From Pedobacter sp. ok626 (lineage in GTDB: Bacteria > Bacteroidota > Bacteroidia > Sphingobacteriales > Sphingobacteriaceae): a stretch of 64,000 nucleotides of DNA. The position numbers and the translations under genes are program-made. The stretch covers positions 62,001-126,000 of the forward strand of contig NZ_FNEX01000019.1 of NCBI RefSeq assembly GCF_900100435.1, given 5' to 3'. This document shows positions 17,211-26,600 of the stretch, piece by piece; the stretch's first letter is position 1; every line of letters begins with the position of its first letter. The notes under the pieces are model-generated. The model was not told the DNA's origin. It made no database searches and saw nothing but the letters and a program-made list of their open reading frames with translations.

Positions 17211-17795
17211 ATGAAAAAGTATTGTTTTATACTTATGTTCGCTTGTTTAGTGGTGTTTTCTGCTTGTCATAACAACAGCTATACCCCTAAGCCAAGAGGA
17301 TATTTTAAGATAGATTTTCCGGTTAAGGCTTACCAAAACTACAATAAGGATTGTCCCTTTTCATTTGACTACCCAAAATATGCCAATTTATTTGCGGATA
17401 GCAGTACCGATACTCAGCCATGCTGGTATAACCTTAGCTTCCCTCAATTTAATGGTCGGCTACATTTAACCTATTACGATATCTCCTCAAAAAAGGAGTA
17501 CGAAAATTTAGTAGAAGATGCCCGTACATTTGCTTTTAAGCATACCGTGAAGGCTAATGCCATCGAGCAAAAATTGATTAATTACCCCGAAAGGAAGGTT
17601 TATGGCGTCTATTATGCTATAGACGGGAACACCGCTTCCTCGGTGCAGTTCTTTTTAACAGATAGTGTAAAGCACTATTTCAGGGGGGCGTTGTATTTTA
17701 ATGAAAGACCTCAGTATGATTCAATTCAGCCAGTGGTTAACTTTATTAAAAAAGATATTGATCGGATGATCAGTACATTTAAATGGAAAAATTAA
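17211..17795 (+). CDS. gldD: GldD-type gliding motility lipoprotein
   Basis: A 194-aa lipoprotein: MKKYCFILMFACLVVFSAC gives a type II signal with lipobox VFSAC. The mature N-terminus YTPKPRGYFKIDFPVKAYQ is the hallmark of GldD, which is needed for gliding and linked to the type 9 secretion machinery in Flavobacterium. An upstream in-frame start (17136) would lie inside aroE and hide the signal peptide, so ATG 17211 is chosen. Homologues occur widely in non-gliding Bacteroidota, so presence alone does not show motility. No other gld or spr genes are in the window. Confidence 0.82.
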   Translation: MKKYCFILMFACLVVFSACHNNSYTPKPRGYFKIDFPVKAYQNYNKDCPFSFDYPKYANLFADSSTDTQPCWYNLSFPQFNGRLHLTYYDISSKKEYENLVEDARTFAFKHTVKANAIEQKLINYPERKVYGVYYAIDGNTASSVQFFLTDSVKHYFRGALYFNERPQYDSIQPVVNFIKKDIDRMISTFKWKN

Positions 17796-17811
17796 TATTA
17801 AATAAGCAATA

Positions 17812-18450
17812 ATGATAAGTATTAAACAATTCACCTTTAACCCTGTAAGGGAAAACACATACATCCTGTTTGATGAAACCGGTGAGTGTGCAATCATTGA
17901 TCCGGGAATGTACGATGCAGAAGAGCAAAATGCAGTGGTGAACTTTATTAAGGAACAGAAACTTAAGCCTGTACTGTTACTAAATACACACTGTCATTAT
18001 GATCATGTGTTTGGTAATAAGTTTGTTTACGACAACTGGGGTTTAAAGCCGCAATTTCATAGCGGCGAACTATATGTGTTGCATGCCATCCCAGGATATG
18101 TGCCTCAGATGGGCCTACATTACGAACTTTCGCCTGAGCCAGAAGTGTTTTTGGGAGAAAGTGGAAAGGTAAACTTTGGCAATAGCCAGCTGGAAATCAT
18201 CTTTGCACCGGGACATTCTCCCGCGCATTTATGTTTTTATGCCGCTGCTGATAACTTTTTAATTGGTGGAGATGTGTTGTTTTATTCCAGTATTGGTCGA
18301 ACAGACCTTCCTGGAGGTAACCATTCACAATTAATCAATAGTATCAAAAATAACTTGTTTATATTGCCAGATGATTGCGAGGTTTACCCAGGACATGGTC
18401 AATCTACAACTATAGGTTTTGAGAAACGACACAATCCATTTTTGCAATAA
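17812..18450 (+). CDS. MBL-fold metallo-hydrolase (glyoxalase II-like)
   Basis: A 212-aa metallo-beta-lactamase-fold hydrolase with the metal-binding motif THCHYDH (His60, His62, Asp64, His65 of HxHxDH), a further ligand region APGHSPAHLCFY, the metal-bridging Asp in LIGGDVLF and the late His in VYPGHG. The size and motif set resemble the YcbL/type II glyoxalase-like group, which hydrolyses thioesters, but substrates vary widely across the fold. It lies 16 bases after gldD and 17 before the permease gene, in one apparent operon. Confidence 0.85.
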   Translation: MISIKQFTFNPVRENTYILFDETGECAIIDPGMYDAEEQNAVVNFIKEQKLKPVLLLNTHCHYDHVFGNKFVYDNWGLKPQFHSGELYVLHAIPGYVPQMGLHYELSPEPEVFLGESGKVNFGNSQLEIIFAPGHSPAHLCFYAAADNFLIGGDVLFYSSIGRTDLPGGNHSQLINSIKNNLFILPDDCEVYPGHGQSTTIGFEKRHNPFLQ

Positions 18451-18467
18451 GTATTAGCCATTAAGTA

Positions 18468-19703
18468 TTGAATACACCGTTTTACATAGCACGCAGGTAT
18501 CTTTTTGCAAAAAAATCTACCAATGCCATAAACATCATCTCCGCAATTTCGGCGGTGGGTGTTTTTGTGGGTAGCGCAGCTTTGATCATTATATTGTCGG
18601 TGTTTAATGGCTTTGAGCAGGTGGTGTTAAAAATGTTCAATACCATTACGCCGGAGCTTGTTATCTCCCCCGTTCAAGGCAAAACATTTGATCCCAATAC
18701 GGCGTATTTTAATGAGTTAAAAAAGGAAAAGGAGATTTATTCTTATACTGAAGTATTGTCGGAAAATGCCTTGCTAAGGTATAATGACAAGCAGTCAGTA
18801 GGCCTGGTTAAAGGTGTGAGCCCGGATTATTTAAAGAATAAGAGCCTGGACAGCATTACGATTGATGGAGTGTTTAAGTTAGAGAACAAGAGCTTGAATT
18901 ATGCAGTTATTGGTTCAGCAATTCAGACTTACCTAATGGTAAATACCACTGATCCCTTTAATCCACTTCAGGTGTTTTCTCCCAAAAAGAAAAGCAATCA
19001 GAGCGGCTCCATTAATCCTGCTGATGACTTTACCATCCTTTCTATCCCCGTTTCCGGTGTTTTTGAAGTCCAGCAAGATTTCGATAATGTCGCTATTGTT
19101 CCCTTAAGGTTTGCAAGAAGGTTGCTTGAAGAGCCTGTGAAAATTTCCTCTATTGAAATTAATTTGCATCAAGGAATCAAGCCAGATGAATTCAAAGCTC
19201 ACATTGAAGAGAAAATTGGAAAAGACTTTGAAGTAAAAAATAGAATACAACAAAATAAAGTGCTGTATAATATTTTAGGGAGCGAGAAATGGGCTGTTTA
19301 CATTATCCTGACCTTTATATTGATCATTGCTATATTTAACATCATTGGCTCGTTAACCATGCTTGTTATAGATAAATTAAAGGATATTGCCATCCTGAGT
19401 AGTTTGGGAGCAGGAAAGAGCCTAATCAAACGTATTTTCCTTTTTGAAGGAATGATGATTACCATGGCTGGCTGCATCTCCGGCTTAATTGTAGGCTTAA
19501 TCTTCTGCCTGCTGCAGCAAAAGTTGGGGTTAGTAAAAATGTCCCAAGACAATTTGATTATTACCAGTGCTTACCCAGTTGCTTTAAAATGGAAAGATTT
19601 TTTGCTAGTATTTATAACAGTAACTGTTTTTTCTTTTATGGCATCAGCTTTGTCATCTAACTTGAGTGTCAAGAAGGTAAACCATTTAAATCAAGATCTT
19701 TAA
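18468..19703 (+). CDS. LolC/LolE-type ABC transporter permease (FtsX family)
   Basis: A 411-aa inner-membrane permease: one N-terminal TM (about 22-45), a large periplasmic MacB-type domain (about 50-265) and three C-terminal TMs (about 275-300, 320-350, 370-395) forming the FtsX domain. The start IARRYLFAKKSTNAINIISAISAVGVFVG is typical of lipoprotein-release permeases, which extract lipoproteins from the inner membrane for delivery to LolA. Translation appears to start at TTG 18468; there is no usable upstream ATG. The LolD ATPase is not adjacent. A small lipoprotein gene follows by 4 bases. Confidence 0.85.
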   Translation: MNTPFYIARRYLFAKKSTNAINIISAISAVGVFVGSAALIIILSVFNGFEQVVLKMFNTITPELVISPVQGKTFDPNTAYFNELKKEKEIYSYTEVLSENALLRYNDKQSVGLVKGVSPDYLKNKSLDSITIDGVFKLENKSLNYAVIGSAIQTYLMVNTTDPFNPLQVFSPKKKSNQSGSINPADDFTILSIPVSGVFEVQQDFDNVAIVPLRFARRLLEEPVKISSIEINLHQGIKPDEFKAHIEEKIGKDFEVKNRIQQNKVLYNILGSEKWAVYIILTFILIIAIFNIIGSLTMLVIDKLKDIAILSSLGAGKSLIKRIFLFEGMMITMAGCISGLIVGLIFCLLQQKLGLVKMSQDNLIITSAYPVALKWKDFLLVFITVTVFSFMASALSSNLSVKKVNHLNQDL

Positions 19704-19707
19704 AATC

Positions 19708-20085
19708 ATGAATATATTTAAACGTCCACTATTTTTATTATTAGCAATTGCCATTGCGATTGTTGCTTGTAATCCTAAGCCTGGCGAGGTTCAAGAGAAT
19801 GTCACACGTACGATGAAAGGCTTGTATAGTTACGGGCCAGAAATAAAATCTTTCACAAACTGTGAAGACGGCAACGAATACTGGGTTGCCGATAGTTCTA
19901 AAACCCTTGAGTTGGCTTATAACAATCTTGGTTTTGAAAAACCTTATGAACCAGTTTATGTAGAAGTAGAGTGCCACGCCATTAAGTCAGACAGCCTGAA
20001 TATGTCTGCTGATTATGATTCGACCTTGGTGGTGACCAAATTGCTAAAGATTACAAAAGAGATCCCTGACGGCCCTTGTAATTAA
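19708..20085 (+). CDS. Small lipoprotein, possibly NlpE C-terminal-like OB domain
   Basis: A 125-aa lipoprotein: a hydrophobic signal with lipobox-like IAIVAC followed by NPKPGE. The mature part, with GLYSYGPEIKSFTNCEDGNEYWV and YVEVECHAI, is reminiscent of the small OB-fold domain at the C-terminus of NlpE (a Cys in the first strand pair, a second Cys late), but I hold this only weakly. Its position 4 bases after a lipoprotein-release permease gene suggests co-transcription. The 3' end overlaps mqnD, on the opposite strand, by 4 bases. Confidence 0.55.
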   Translation: MNIFKRPLFLLLAIAIAIVACNPKPGEVQENVTRTMKGLYSYGPEIKSFTNCEDGNEYWVADSSKTLELAYNNLGFEKPYEPVYVEVECHAIKSDSLNMSADYDSTLVVTKLLKITKEIPDGPCN

Positions 20086-20927
20086 GGGATCAGGTAGATG
20101 TTTTGTTTGATGGGGGCAATTAAACCTCTGTCCTGAGCCATTGTAAACAATATATCAATGGCTTTACGTCCTTCTTTACCCAATTCAATGCTATATTGAT
20201 TTACATAGAGCTCGATGTGTTTATACATCACCTCTTCGCTCATTTCTTGCGCGTGTTGCTTGATGAATTCAAGTCCGGATTTTGGATTGGCAAAAGCAAA
20301 CTCTACCGATTTTTTAATCAATCTGTTTACCTTTTCTTTGGTTTCCTGATCCAGACTTCTGTTCACCACAATTCCGCCTAAAGGGATAGCGCATCCTGTG
20401 AGTTGCTCCCAATAGCTGCCCAGGTCGACGATTTTATGTAATCCTTTTTCAGTGTAGGTGAATCGGTTTTCGTGAATAATTAGTCCCAGATCAATCTTGT
20501 CTTCCAGCAAAGAAGTTTCTATGTCTGAGAAAACCATTTCCTGTTTATTTGTTAAATGGGGGAATGCAATACCCAATAAGAAATTCGCAGTGGTATATTT
20601 ACCGGGGATGCCAACTTTATAATTGGGATTTAATTGCTCCTGCTGCGCGACCAGTTTTTCATCATGGCAAATCAGTAGTGGCCCCACACCGAAACCAAGT
20701 GCGCTACCCGAATCCAGCAGTGCATATTGCTCATGAACATAAGCAAAAGCATGAAAACTAAGTTTTGTGATATCCAGCTCGCTTTTAAGCGCTTTTTGAT
20801 TCAATGTTTCCACATCATCAAAAAAGACTTCAAATTCTAAGCCTTCAGTATCAATTTTATGATGGATCAGGGCATCAAAAATAAAAGTATCATTAGGACA
20901 GGGGGAAAAGCCTAGACTTAGTTTCAT
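20082..20927 (-). CDS. mqnD: 1,4-dihydroxy-6-naphthoate synthase
   Basis: MqnD converts cyclic de-hypoxanthine futalosine to 1,4-dihydroxy-6-naphthoate in the futalosine route to menaquinone. The 281-aa protein has a periplasmic-binding-protein-like fold without signal peptide; family marks are LSLGFSPCPNDTFIFDAL, KLSFHAFAY, GFGVGPLL, IPGKYTTANFLL and GLIIHENRFTY. It lies downstream of mqnB on the same strand with a 34-base gap, so both menaquinone steps are probably one transcript. mqnA, mqnC and mqnE are not in the window. Confidence 0.93.
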   Translation of the reverse strand: MKLSLGFSPCPNDTFIFDALIHHKIDTEGLEFEVFFDDVETLNQKALKSELDITKLSFHAFAYVHEQYALLDSGSALGFGVGPLLICHDEKLVAQQEQLNPNYKVGIPGKYTTANFLLGIAFPHLTNKQEMVFSDIETSLLEDKIDLGLIIHENRFTYTEKGLHKIVDLGSYWEQLTGCAIPLGGIVVNRSLDQETKEKVNRLIKKSVEFAFANPKSGLEFIKQHAQEMSEEVMYKHIELYVNQYSIELGKEGRKAIDILFTMAQDRGLIAPIKQNIYLIP

Positions 20928-20961
20928 CCTGTAAAGGTAAGGACTAACGGAAAATCATTGG

Positions 20962-21594
20962 TTATGTATTTGTCAAAAATCCTATAGCCCATTCGTTAAG
21001 GTTCTTTATGGCCAGGCCAATCTGCCATTTTTCCTTATTTCGTGGTTCAACATAGTTGGATATGCTGCGGACCTGAAGGCAGGGTAAAGATTCCTTTTCA
21101 CAAGCATAAATCACAGCGGCACCTTCCATGCTTTCTACGGTAGCTGCGCTTTGCTTCGTCACCTTAAGAATGCTGTTCGCTTCGCCATGTACTTTGTTTA
21201 CGGTTATGCCATGTACTTTTTGCAGTTTTTCTACACCATCATGCAGCAAATTGTTTATGGCGTTGTACCGGGATTTGCCAAAACCCAATTCGTCGATGCT
21301 CAAAAAATCGGCTCCATTTTCGGCGCCCAGTTCCGAAAACTCATCTGTGGTCACATTTACCACGGTTCCTAATGGGATGTTGCGGTCAAAAGCGCCCGCA
21401 ATACCCAGGTTTACAACTAATTTGTAATGATTCGAAAGGTGCTTGCCCAGCGCAAAAGCAGTTGCGGTCATGCCAACACCTGTAACCAAAATGTCAAAGT
21501 CTTTCGTTCGCACAAAATCCTGATCCGGTAAATGGAAGTGTGTGGCTAGTAAAGCTATTTCTGCCCTTGTTGCGGCAACCAAAAGAATCTTCAT
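20962..21594 (-). CDS. mqnB: Futalosine hydrolase
   Basis: MqnB releases hypoxanthine from futalosine to give dehypoxanthinyl futalosine. The 210-aa protein belongs to the nucleoside phosphorylase/hydrolase fold: KILLVAATRAEIALL at the N-terminus, VTGVGMTATAFALGKHL, NLGIAGAFD and the nucleoside-binding VESMEGAAVIYAC with the catalytic Glu region, then VRSISNYVEPRN. Pairing with mqnD fixes its role in the futalosine pathway rather than as a general MTA/SAH nucleosidase. Confidence 0.92.
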   Translation of the reverse strand: MKILLVAATRAEIALLATHFHLPDQDFVRTKDFDILVTGVGMTATAFALGKHLSNHYKLVVNLGIAGAFDRNIPLGTVVNVTTDEFSELGAENGADFLSIDELGFGKSRYNAINNLLHDGVEKLQKVHGITVNKVHGEANSILKVTKQSAATVESMEGAAVIYACEKESLPCLQVRSISNYVEPRNKEKWQIGLAIKNLNEWAIGFLTNT

Positions 21595-21640
21595 GATAGC
21601 TAAGTTAGATATTTAACCTTTCTACTTTAACCTTTCTGCG

Positions 21641-21648
21641 TATATTTG
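21641..21648 (+). promoter_or_regulatory. Candidate -7 box for the pterin genes
   Basis: TATATTTG is a perfect TAnnTTTG box 20 bases before the ATG at 21669, in the divergent spacer between mqnB and the pterin synthase gene. The -33 region is only a weak match (CTTT near 21618-21621). Confidence 0.45.
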
Positions 21649-21668
21649 TCGATAATACTTAACAGATA

Positions 21669-22082
21669 ATGATTTATATAACCAGAAAAGCATCATTTAA
21701 CGCAGCACATAAATTATCCAGACCAGATTGGACTGAAGATAAGAATACTGAAGTTTATGGCAAATGTGCCAATCCAAACTGGCATGGTCATAACTACCAA
21801 TTGTATGTAACCGTTAAAGGTGAAATCAATCCGGAAACAGGTTTTTTGGTAGACTTGAAATGGCTTAAGGACATCACCAACACTTATGTGGTTGATAAAA
21901 TTGATCATAAAAACCTAAACCTTGATGTTGATTTTATGAAGGACAAATTGGCTTCGACAGAAAATCTGGCTATCGCCATCTGGGAACAATTGGTAGACCT
22001 GATCGCTGAATCCGGCGCGCAGTTACATAGCATAAAAATTTACGAGACTGAAAACAACTTTGTTGAATACTTAGGTCAATAA
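21669..22082 (+). CDS. 6-pyruvoyl-tetrahydropterin synthase / QueD family enzyme
   Basis: A 137-aa T-fold enzyme acting on dihydroneopterin triphosphate. Zinc ligands are His14, His39 and His41, with the catalytic Cys33 in CANPNWHGHNY. The Cys-x5-His-Gly-His spacing is that of mammalian-type 6-pyruvoyl-tetrahydropterin synthases; E. coli QueD has Cys-x3-HGH. Some bacterial QueD-type enzymes also vary here, so the product could be 6-pyruvoyl- or 6-carboxy-tetrahydropterin. The gene is directly followed (9-base gap) by folE, whose product makes the substrate, so the two act in sequence. No queC, queE or sepiapterin reductase gene is near. Confidence 0.87.
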   Translation: MIYITRKASFNAAHKLSRPDWTEDKNTEVYGKCANPNWHGHNYQLYVTVKGEINPETGFLVDLKWLKDITNTYVVDKIDHKNLNLDVDFMKDKLASTENLAIAIWEQLVDLIAESGAQLHSIKIYETENNFVEYLGQ

Positions 22083-22091
22083 CTGCATATA

Positions 22092-22724
22092 ATGAACAAT
22101 ATAAATCGTTTCGAGGAGGAAGAAGAAAGCGGGTACATTAAAATCGACCGTTATAACGAAGGTAAAATAGCTGCAGTTGCAGATCACTATAAGGATATTT
22201 TAGGTCAACTGGGTGAAGACCCAAGCCGCGAAGGTTTGGTGAAAACACCTGAGCGTGTAGCTAAGGCCTTACAATTTCTTACCCATGGTTATGACCTTGA
22301 CCCGGCAGAAATATTGCGCTCAGCAATGTTTAAAGAAGATTACAGTCAAATGGTAGTTGTTAAGGATATAGAGGTTTTCTCTATGTGCGAACACCACATG
22401 CTTCCTTTTTTTGGAAAAGCCCATATTGCCTATATTCCAAATGGCCATATTGTTGGCTTAAGCAAAATACCTCGTATTGTTGATGCCTTTGCAAGGCGGT
22501 TACAGGTACAGGAGCGTTTAACAAACGAAATCAGAGACTGTATACAAGATACTTTAATGCCTGCAGGTGTTGCAGTTGTTATTGAATGTAAACACCTATG
22601 TATGGCAATGAGAGGAATACAGAAACAAAATTCTGTAACCACCACTTCAGCTTTTACCGGTGAATTTGCAAAAGATAAAACCAGAGCAGAGTTTTTGCGA
22701 TTAATTACTGCTAACCTCCATTAA
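22092..22724 (+). CDS. folE: GTP cyclohydrolase I
   Basis: Converts GTP to 7,8-dihydroneopterin triphosphate, the entry step to folate and pterin cofactors. The 210-aa protein has the hallmark CEHHMLPFFGKAHIAYIPN, GLSKIPRIVDAFARRLQVQERLT and the zinc-ligand region CKHLCMAMRGIQK. An acidic N-terminal extension (RFEEEEESG) precedes the core. It is downstream of the pterin synthase gene and upstream of fabD (28-base gap). Confidence 0.96.
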   Translation: MNNINRFEEEEESGYIKIDRYNEGKIAAVADHYKDILGQLGEDPSREGLVKTPERVAKALQFLTHGYDLDPAEILRSAMFKEDYSQMVVVKDIEVFSMCEHHMLPFFGKAHIAYIPNGHIVGLSKIPRIVDAFARRLQVQERLTNEIRDCIQDTLMPAGVAVVIECKHLCMAMRGIQKQNSVTTTSAFTGEFAKDKTRAEFLRLITANLH

Positions 22725-22752
22725 AAGAGATTAAAACAAACATAAAAAATAA

Positions 22753-23631
22753 ATGAAAGCATATATATTTCCAGGCCAGGGCGCTCAGTTTTCGGGCATG
22801 GGTAAAGAACTCTACGAAAACGAAGTTGCAAAAGCCTTATTTGAGCAAGCCAATGAAATTATCGGTTTCCGCATTAGCGATATCATGTTCTCTGGCAGCG
22901 ATGAAGAGTTGAAGCAAACTAAAGTTACCCAACCTGCGATATTTCTACATTCTGTAATTCTTGCTAAAACATTAGGTGATGCTTTTAAGCCGGATATGGT
23001 AGCTGGACATTCATTAGGTGAATTCTCCGCCCTTGTTGCGGCTAACGCACTATCTTTCGAAGATGGACTTAGATTGGTGATCACTCGTGCAAATGCGATG
23101 CAAAAAGCTTGTGAATTAGAGCCTTCAACAATGGCGGCTATTCTTGGATTGGCAGATGAGATCGTTGAAAATGTATGTAAAGAGATTCCTGAAGTAGTTG
23201 TAGCGGCTAATTATAACTGCCCGGGACAAATCGTTATTTCCGGAAGTATTGAAGGGGTAGATATTGCCTGTCAAAAATTAACTGAAGCAGGAGCAAAACG
23301 TGCATTGAAACTTAATGTTGGTGGCGCTTTCCATTCTCCATTAATGGAGCCAGCGCGTCTGGAACTTCAGGAAGCGATAGAAAAAGTAACTGTACTTCCT
23401 CCAGTGTGTCCTATTTATCAGAATGTAGATCCGGTTCCAAACGTTGATCCTCAAAAAATAAAAAATAACTTGATTACGCAATTAACTGGCGCAGTGAAGT
23501 GGACACAGACGATTGAGCGTATGCTTGCTGATGGTGCTGATGAATTTGTAGAAGTTGGCCCGGGAAATGTATTACAGGGACTAGTTAAAAAAGTAAATAG
23601 AGCCGTGCAGACCAGTTCTGCTTCAGCTTAG
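22753..23631 (+). CDS. fabD: Malonyl-CoA:ACP transacylase
   Basis: Transfers malonyl groups from CoA to acyl carrier protein to feed fatty-acid elongation. The 292-aa product begins KAYIFPGQGAQFSGMGKEL, has the nucleophile Ser87 in GHSLGEFSAL, an Arg region VITRANAMQKA and the partner His in GGAFHSPLMEP. Its stop codon (TAG ending 23631) shares one base with the GTG start of the following histidine kinase gene, indicating coupling. Confidence 0.95.
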   Translation: MKAYIFPGQGAQFSGMGKELYENEVAKALFEQANEIIGFRISDIMFSGSDEELKQTKVTQPAIFLHSVILAKTLGDAFKPDMVAGHSLGEFSALVAANALSFEDGLRLVITRANAMQKACELEPSTMAAILGLADEIVENVCKEIPEVVVAANYNCPGQIVISGSIEGVDIACQKLTEAGAKRALKLNVGGAFHSPLMEPARLELQEAIEKVTVLPPVCPIYQNVDPVPNVDPQKIKNNLITQLTGAVKWTQTIERMLADGADEFVEVGPGNVLQGLVKKVNRAVQTSSASA

Positions 23632-26600
23632 TGAGCTATGAAGAATCCTTAAATAATATAACAAGCGTGAGTATAAGAGGTAAAATTAGATTTCTTTTAT
23701 TAATACTGGGCGCTTGTTGTATTGTTACAGCCCTATCTTTAAAGCACTCTATCACCAAAAGGGACCTGCTCAAGTACGATGCCCATCAGCTTCAGGAAAA
23801 TCTTAAAACTAAAGAGCAAACGGTTTACGATTTCTTGTCAGACTCGCTACAAGTGGAGCGGGCTAAGCAGTTTGATCAGAACGAACGTGCCAGCGCAGAT
23901 TTTATCAAAAGCTATTCCGATAAGGGCGTTGGTTTATTGGTGTATAAAAATTCTGAACTTAAGTTCTGGAGTTCATTCAATGTGTTTCCTGCCGACCCAA
24001 AAACGGTTAAGGAAGGTTCCTCTTTTGAAAGCCTCCGCAATGGCTTCTATGAGTTGATCAAGAAAACTTCGGGCGATTATACCCTTGTTTTTCTAATTGA
24101 AGTAAAGAGCCACTTTGATATTCAAAATAATTACCTCGAAAATATCATCTCAAAATACCTTTCTCCTTCTAACTCCTTGTCGCTGGCAACTTATTCGGAT
24201 CCAGATGTATATGGGATAAAAAACCTTAATGGAGAGCCATTATTTGAAGTCAAATTAAAACAAGGGGCATCTAAAAGTATTTACGGGACTATAGAAGTTT
24301 GGTTATGGGTAGTTGGTCTTTTTAGCTTTTGCCTGTTTTTAAACTCTTTATGTGCCTGGTTGGTAAGAAAAGGGTATTTACTAACTGGAACGTTATTGCT
24401 GGCGGTCTTCTTTCTAGCTGTTAGGATTACAGACCTGGAATATGGATGGTTTAATCACCAATTCAATCTGCAGATATTTAGTCCAGCTATATTTGGGGAG
24501 AGTTTTTTCCTTCCCTCTCTGGGCGACTTTTTACTCAATGTAATTGCCATTACCTGGGTGGTTTTGTTCGCTTATACCTACCGGGATAAATATAAAGTCC
24601 CTGATTGGCTGGCAGGAAGTAAAGTAGGGGGAATAGTCCTGCATTTGATTCTATTGCTGGGCTTTTCAGGATTGGCTTTCTTGTTTGATCAGGTCTTTCA
24701 TGGCTTGATCATGAATTCGAAGATTAATTTTAACATCACCAATATTGTTAACCTGGGCTGGATTAGCTGGATCAGTATTTTCATTTTATGTCTGGTCTGG
24801 TTTAATGTTTATCTGATTGGAAACATCGCCATGCAGCAAACACTGCAGCTCAACGTGACCAACAAGGAACGTTTGGCCTTATTCCTTGCAGCATTTTTTG
24901 CCTACCTCATTTACAGAATTGAAGACGGATTTAGCATATTTTTTATCGCGTATGCGCTCTTTATTTTTATTATGGGCTGGAATATCTATATACGGAAGAA
25001 TAAGTTCTCTATAGGGATATTTGCGGCCTTATTTTTCTGTTTGGCTTTCATTACCTCCATTAAATATTTGAGGTTTACAGATGAAAAGGATAAAAGTAAG
25101 CGCTACAACATTGCTAAAAAATTGGGCTATGCCGATGATCCAAAGATTATCAGTTCTATCGAAAGTCTGGAAAAAGCTGTTTTTACAGATGCCTTTATTG
25201 CGGAGTATTTTAAAAGACCAGTTCTGGATGGCACCTTTGATTTAGAGAAACACGTCAATAAAATATTGCTTGGCGGATATCTTACCCAGTACGAATACAA
25301 TTTGTACGAATATAATCGGCAGGATTCCGCGATATCAAATAAAGGTGGTGTTCCACTTAGTTATTATAAAGATTTAGTAAAGTCGGGCTCTGTCAAGGTG
25401 CCCGAATCCAGATCCTTCTATAGGTTAAACTATACTTTTGGTTATCAGAATTATTTTGGGATCATACCGATATTTGTGGATAACCATAGGTTGGGCACTT
25501 TGGTGATAGACCTCAAATCGCCTCAATACAACTATAATAGCCAACTTCCAGAGATATTGGTAGATGGCAAGATTAAAGGAGAGGAAGATTATACCAATTA
25601 TTCTTTTGCCTTTTACAACTCGGGTAGACTGATCAACCAATCGGGTAAGTTTACTTACAAGCTATCCAATGCTGGGTTTAAAGGAGAAGTAGGGAAAGGC
25701 GAAGTTATCCGCGATACACTCGGTTATACCCATTTAGTGTATATGCCAGCCAATTCCAAGATGATTGTGATCAGTAAGGAGCGGGTTTCCTATGTGGTAA
25801 GGCTGGCTACGTTGTCATTTTTCTTCCTTGTTTTTATTATTTTTTCAGTTACGCTTTATGCGTTAATCTGGCTCATCAAAAATATTGATGAAAGTTGGGG
25901 TGGTTGGTTTAATATCAACCGGTCTTTAATGATTAATGCAAATAAGATCCTTTACAAAACCCGGATTCAGTTCTCCATCGTACTTTCGGTGGTAGCTACC
26001 TTATTGATCGTAGGTTGGACAACCTATTTTTATATACGTGATGAGTATCGCAAACAACAGGAAACTCTGATAAAAGAAAAGATCAGGAAGGTTCAGTTAG
26101 CTTACGAAAAAGTGGTTTTTAGTTCAGGGGCTATTCCTGATGCAAACGATCAAACCGAGGCTGATTTTAATCAGTTTGCGAATGTTAATGCGGCCTACCT
26201 GAATCTTTTTGATACCAACGGAAATGTTCGTTTTACCTCGTTGCCAAAGATATACGACTTTGGGATCATTGGCAAAAAGATGGAGGCTACCGCTTATATC
26301 TATCTTAAATTGCAACAGGTATCCGAGTATATTAACCCTTCAGAGCAGATTGGGGATTTTAAGTATGCATCGGCATATGCACCCATAAGAAATGCCGAGA
26401 ATAAAACGATCGCTTATATTGGCCTACCATATTATGGGAATGAAGCAGATTATCAAAGTAAAATTGGCCTTTTTATCAATACCCTGATTAATATTTATGC
26501 ACTGGTGTTTGTGGCGATAGGTATCCTTGCAGTTTTCCTGGCCAATCAAATTACCAGTCCACTTACATTTATACAGGACAGTATCCGAAAAACCAAGCTC

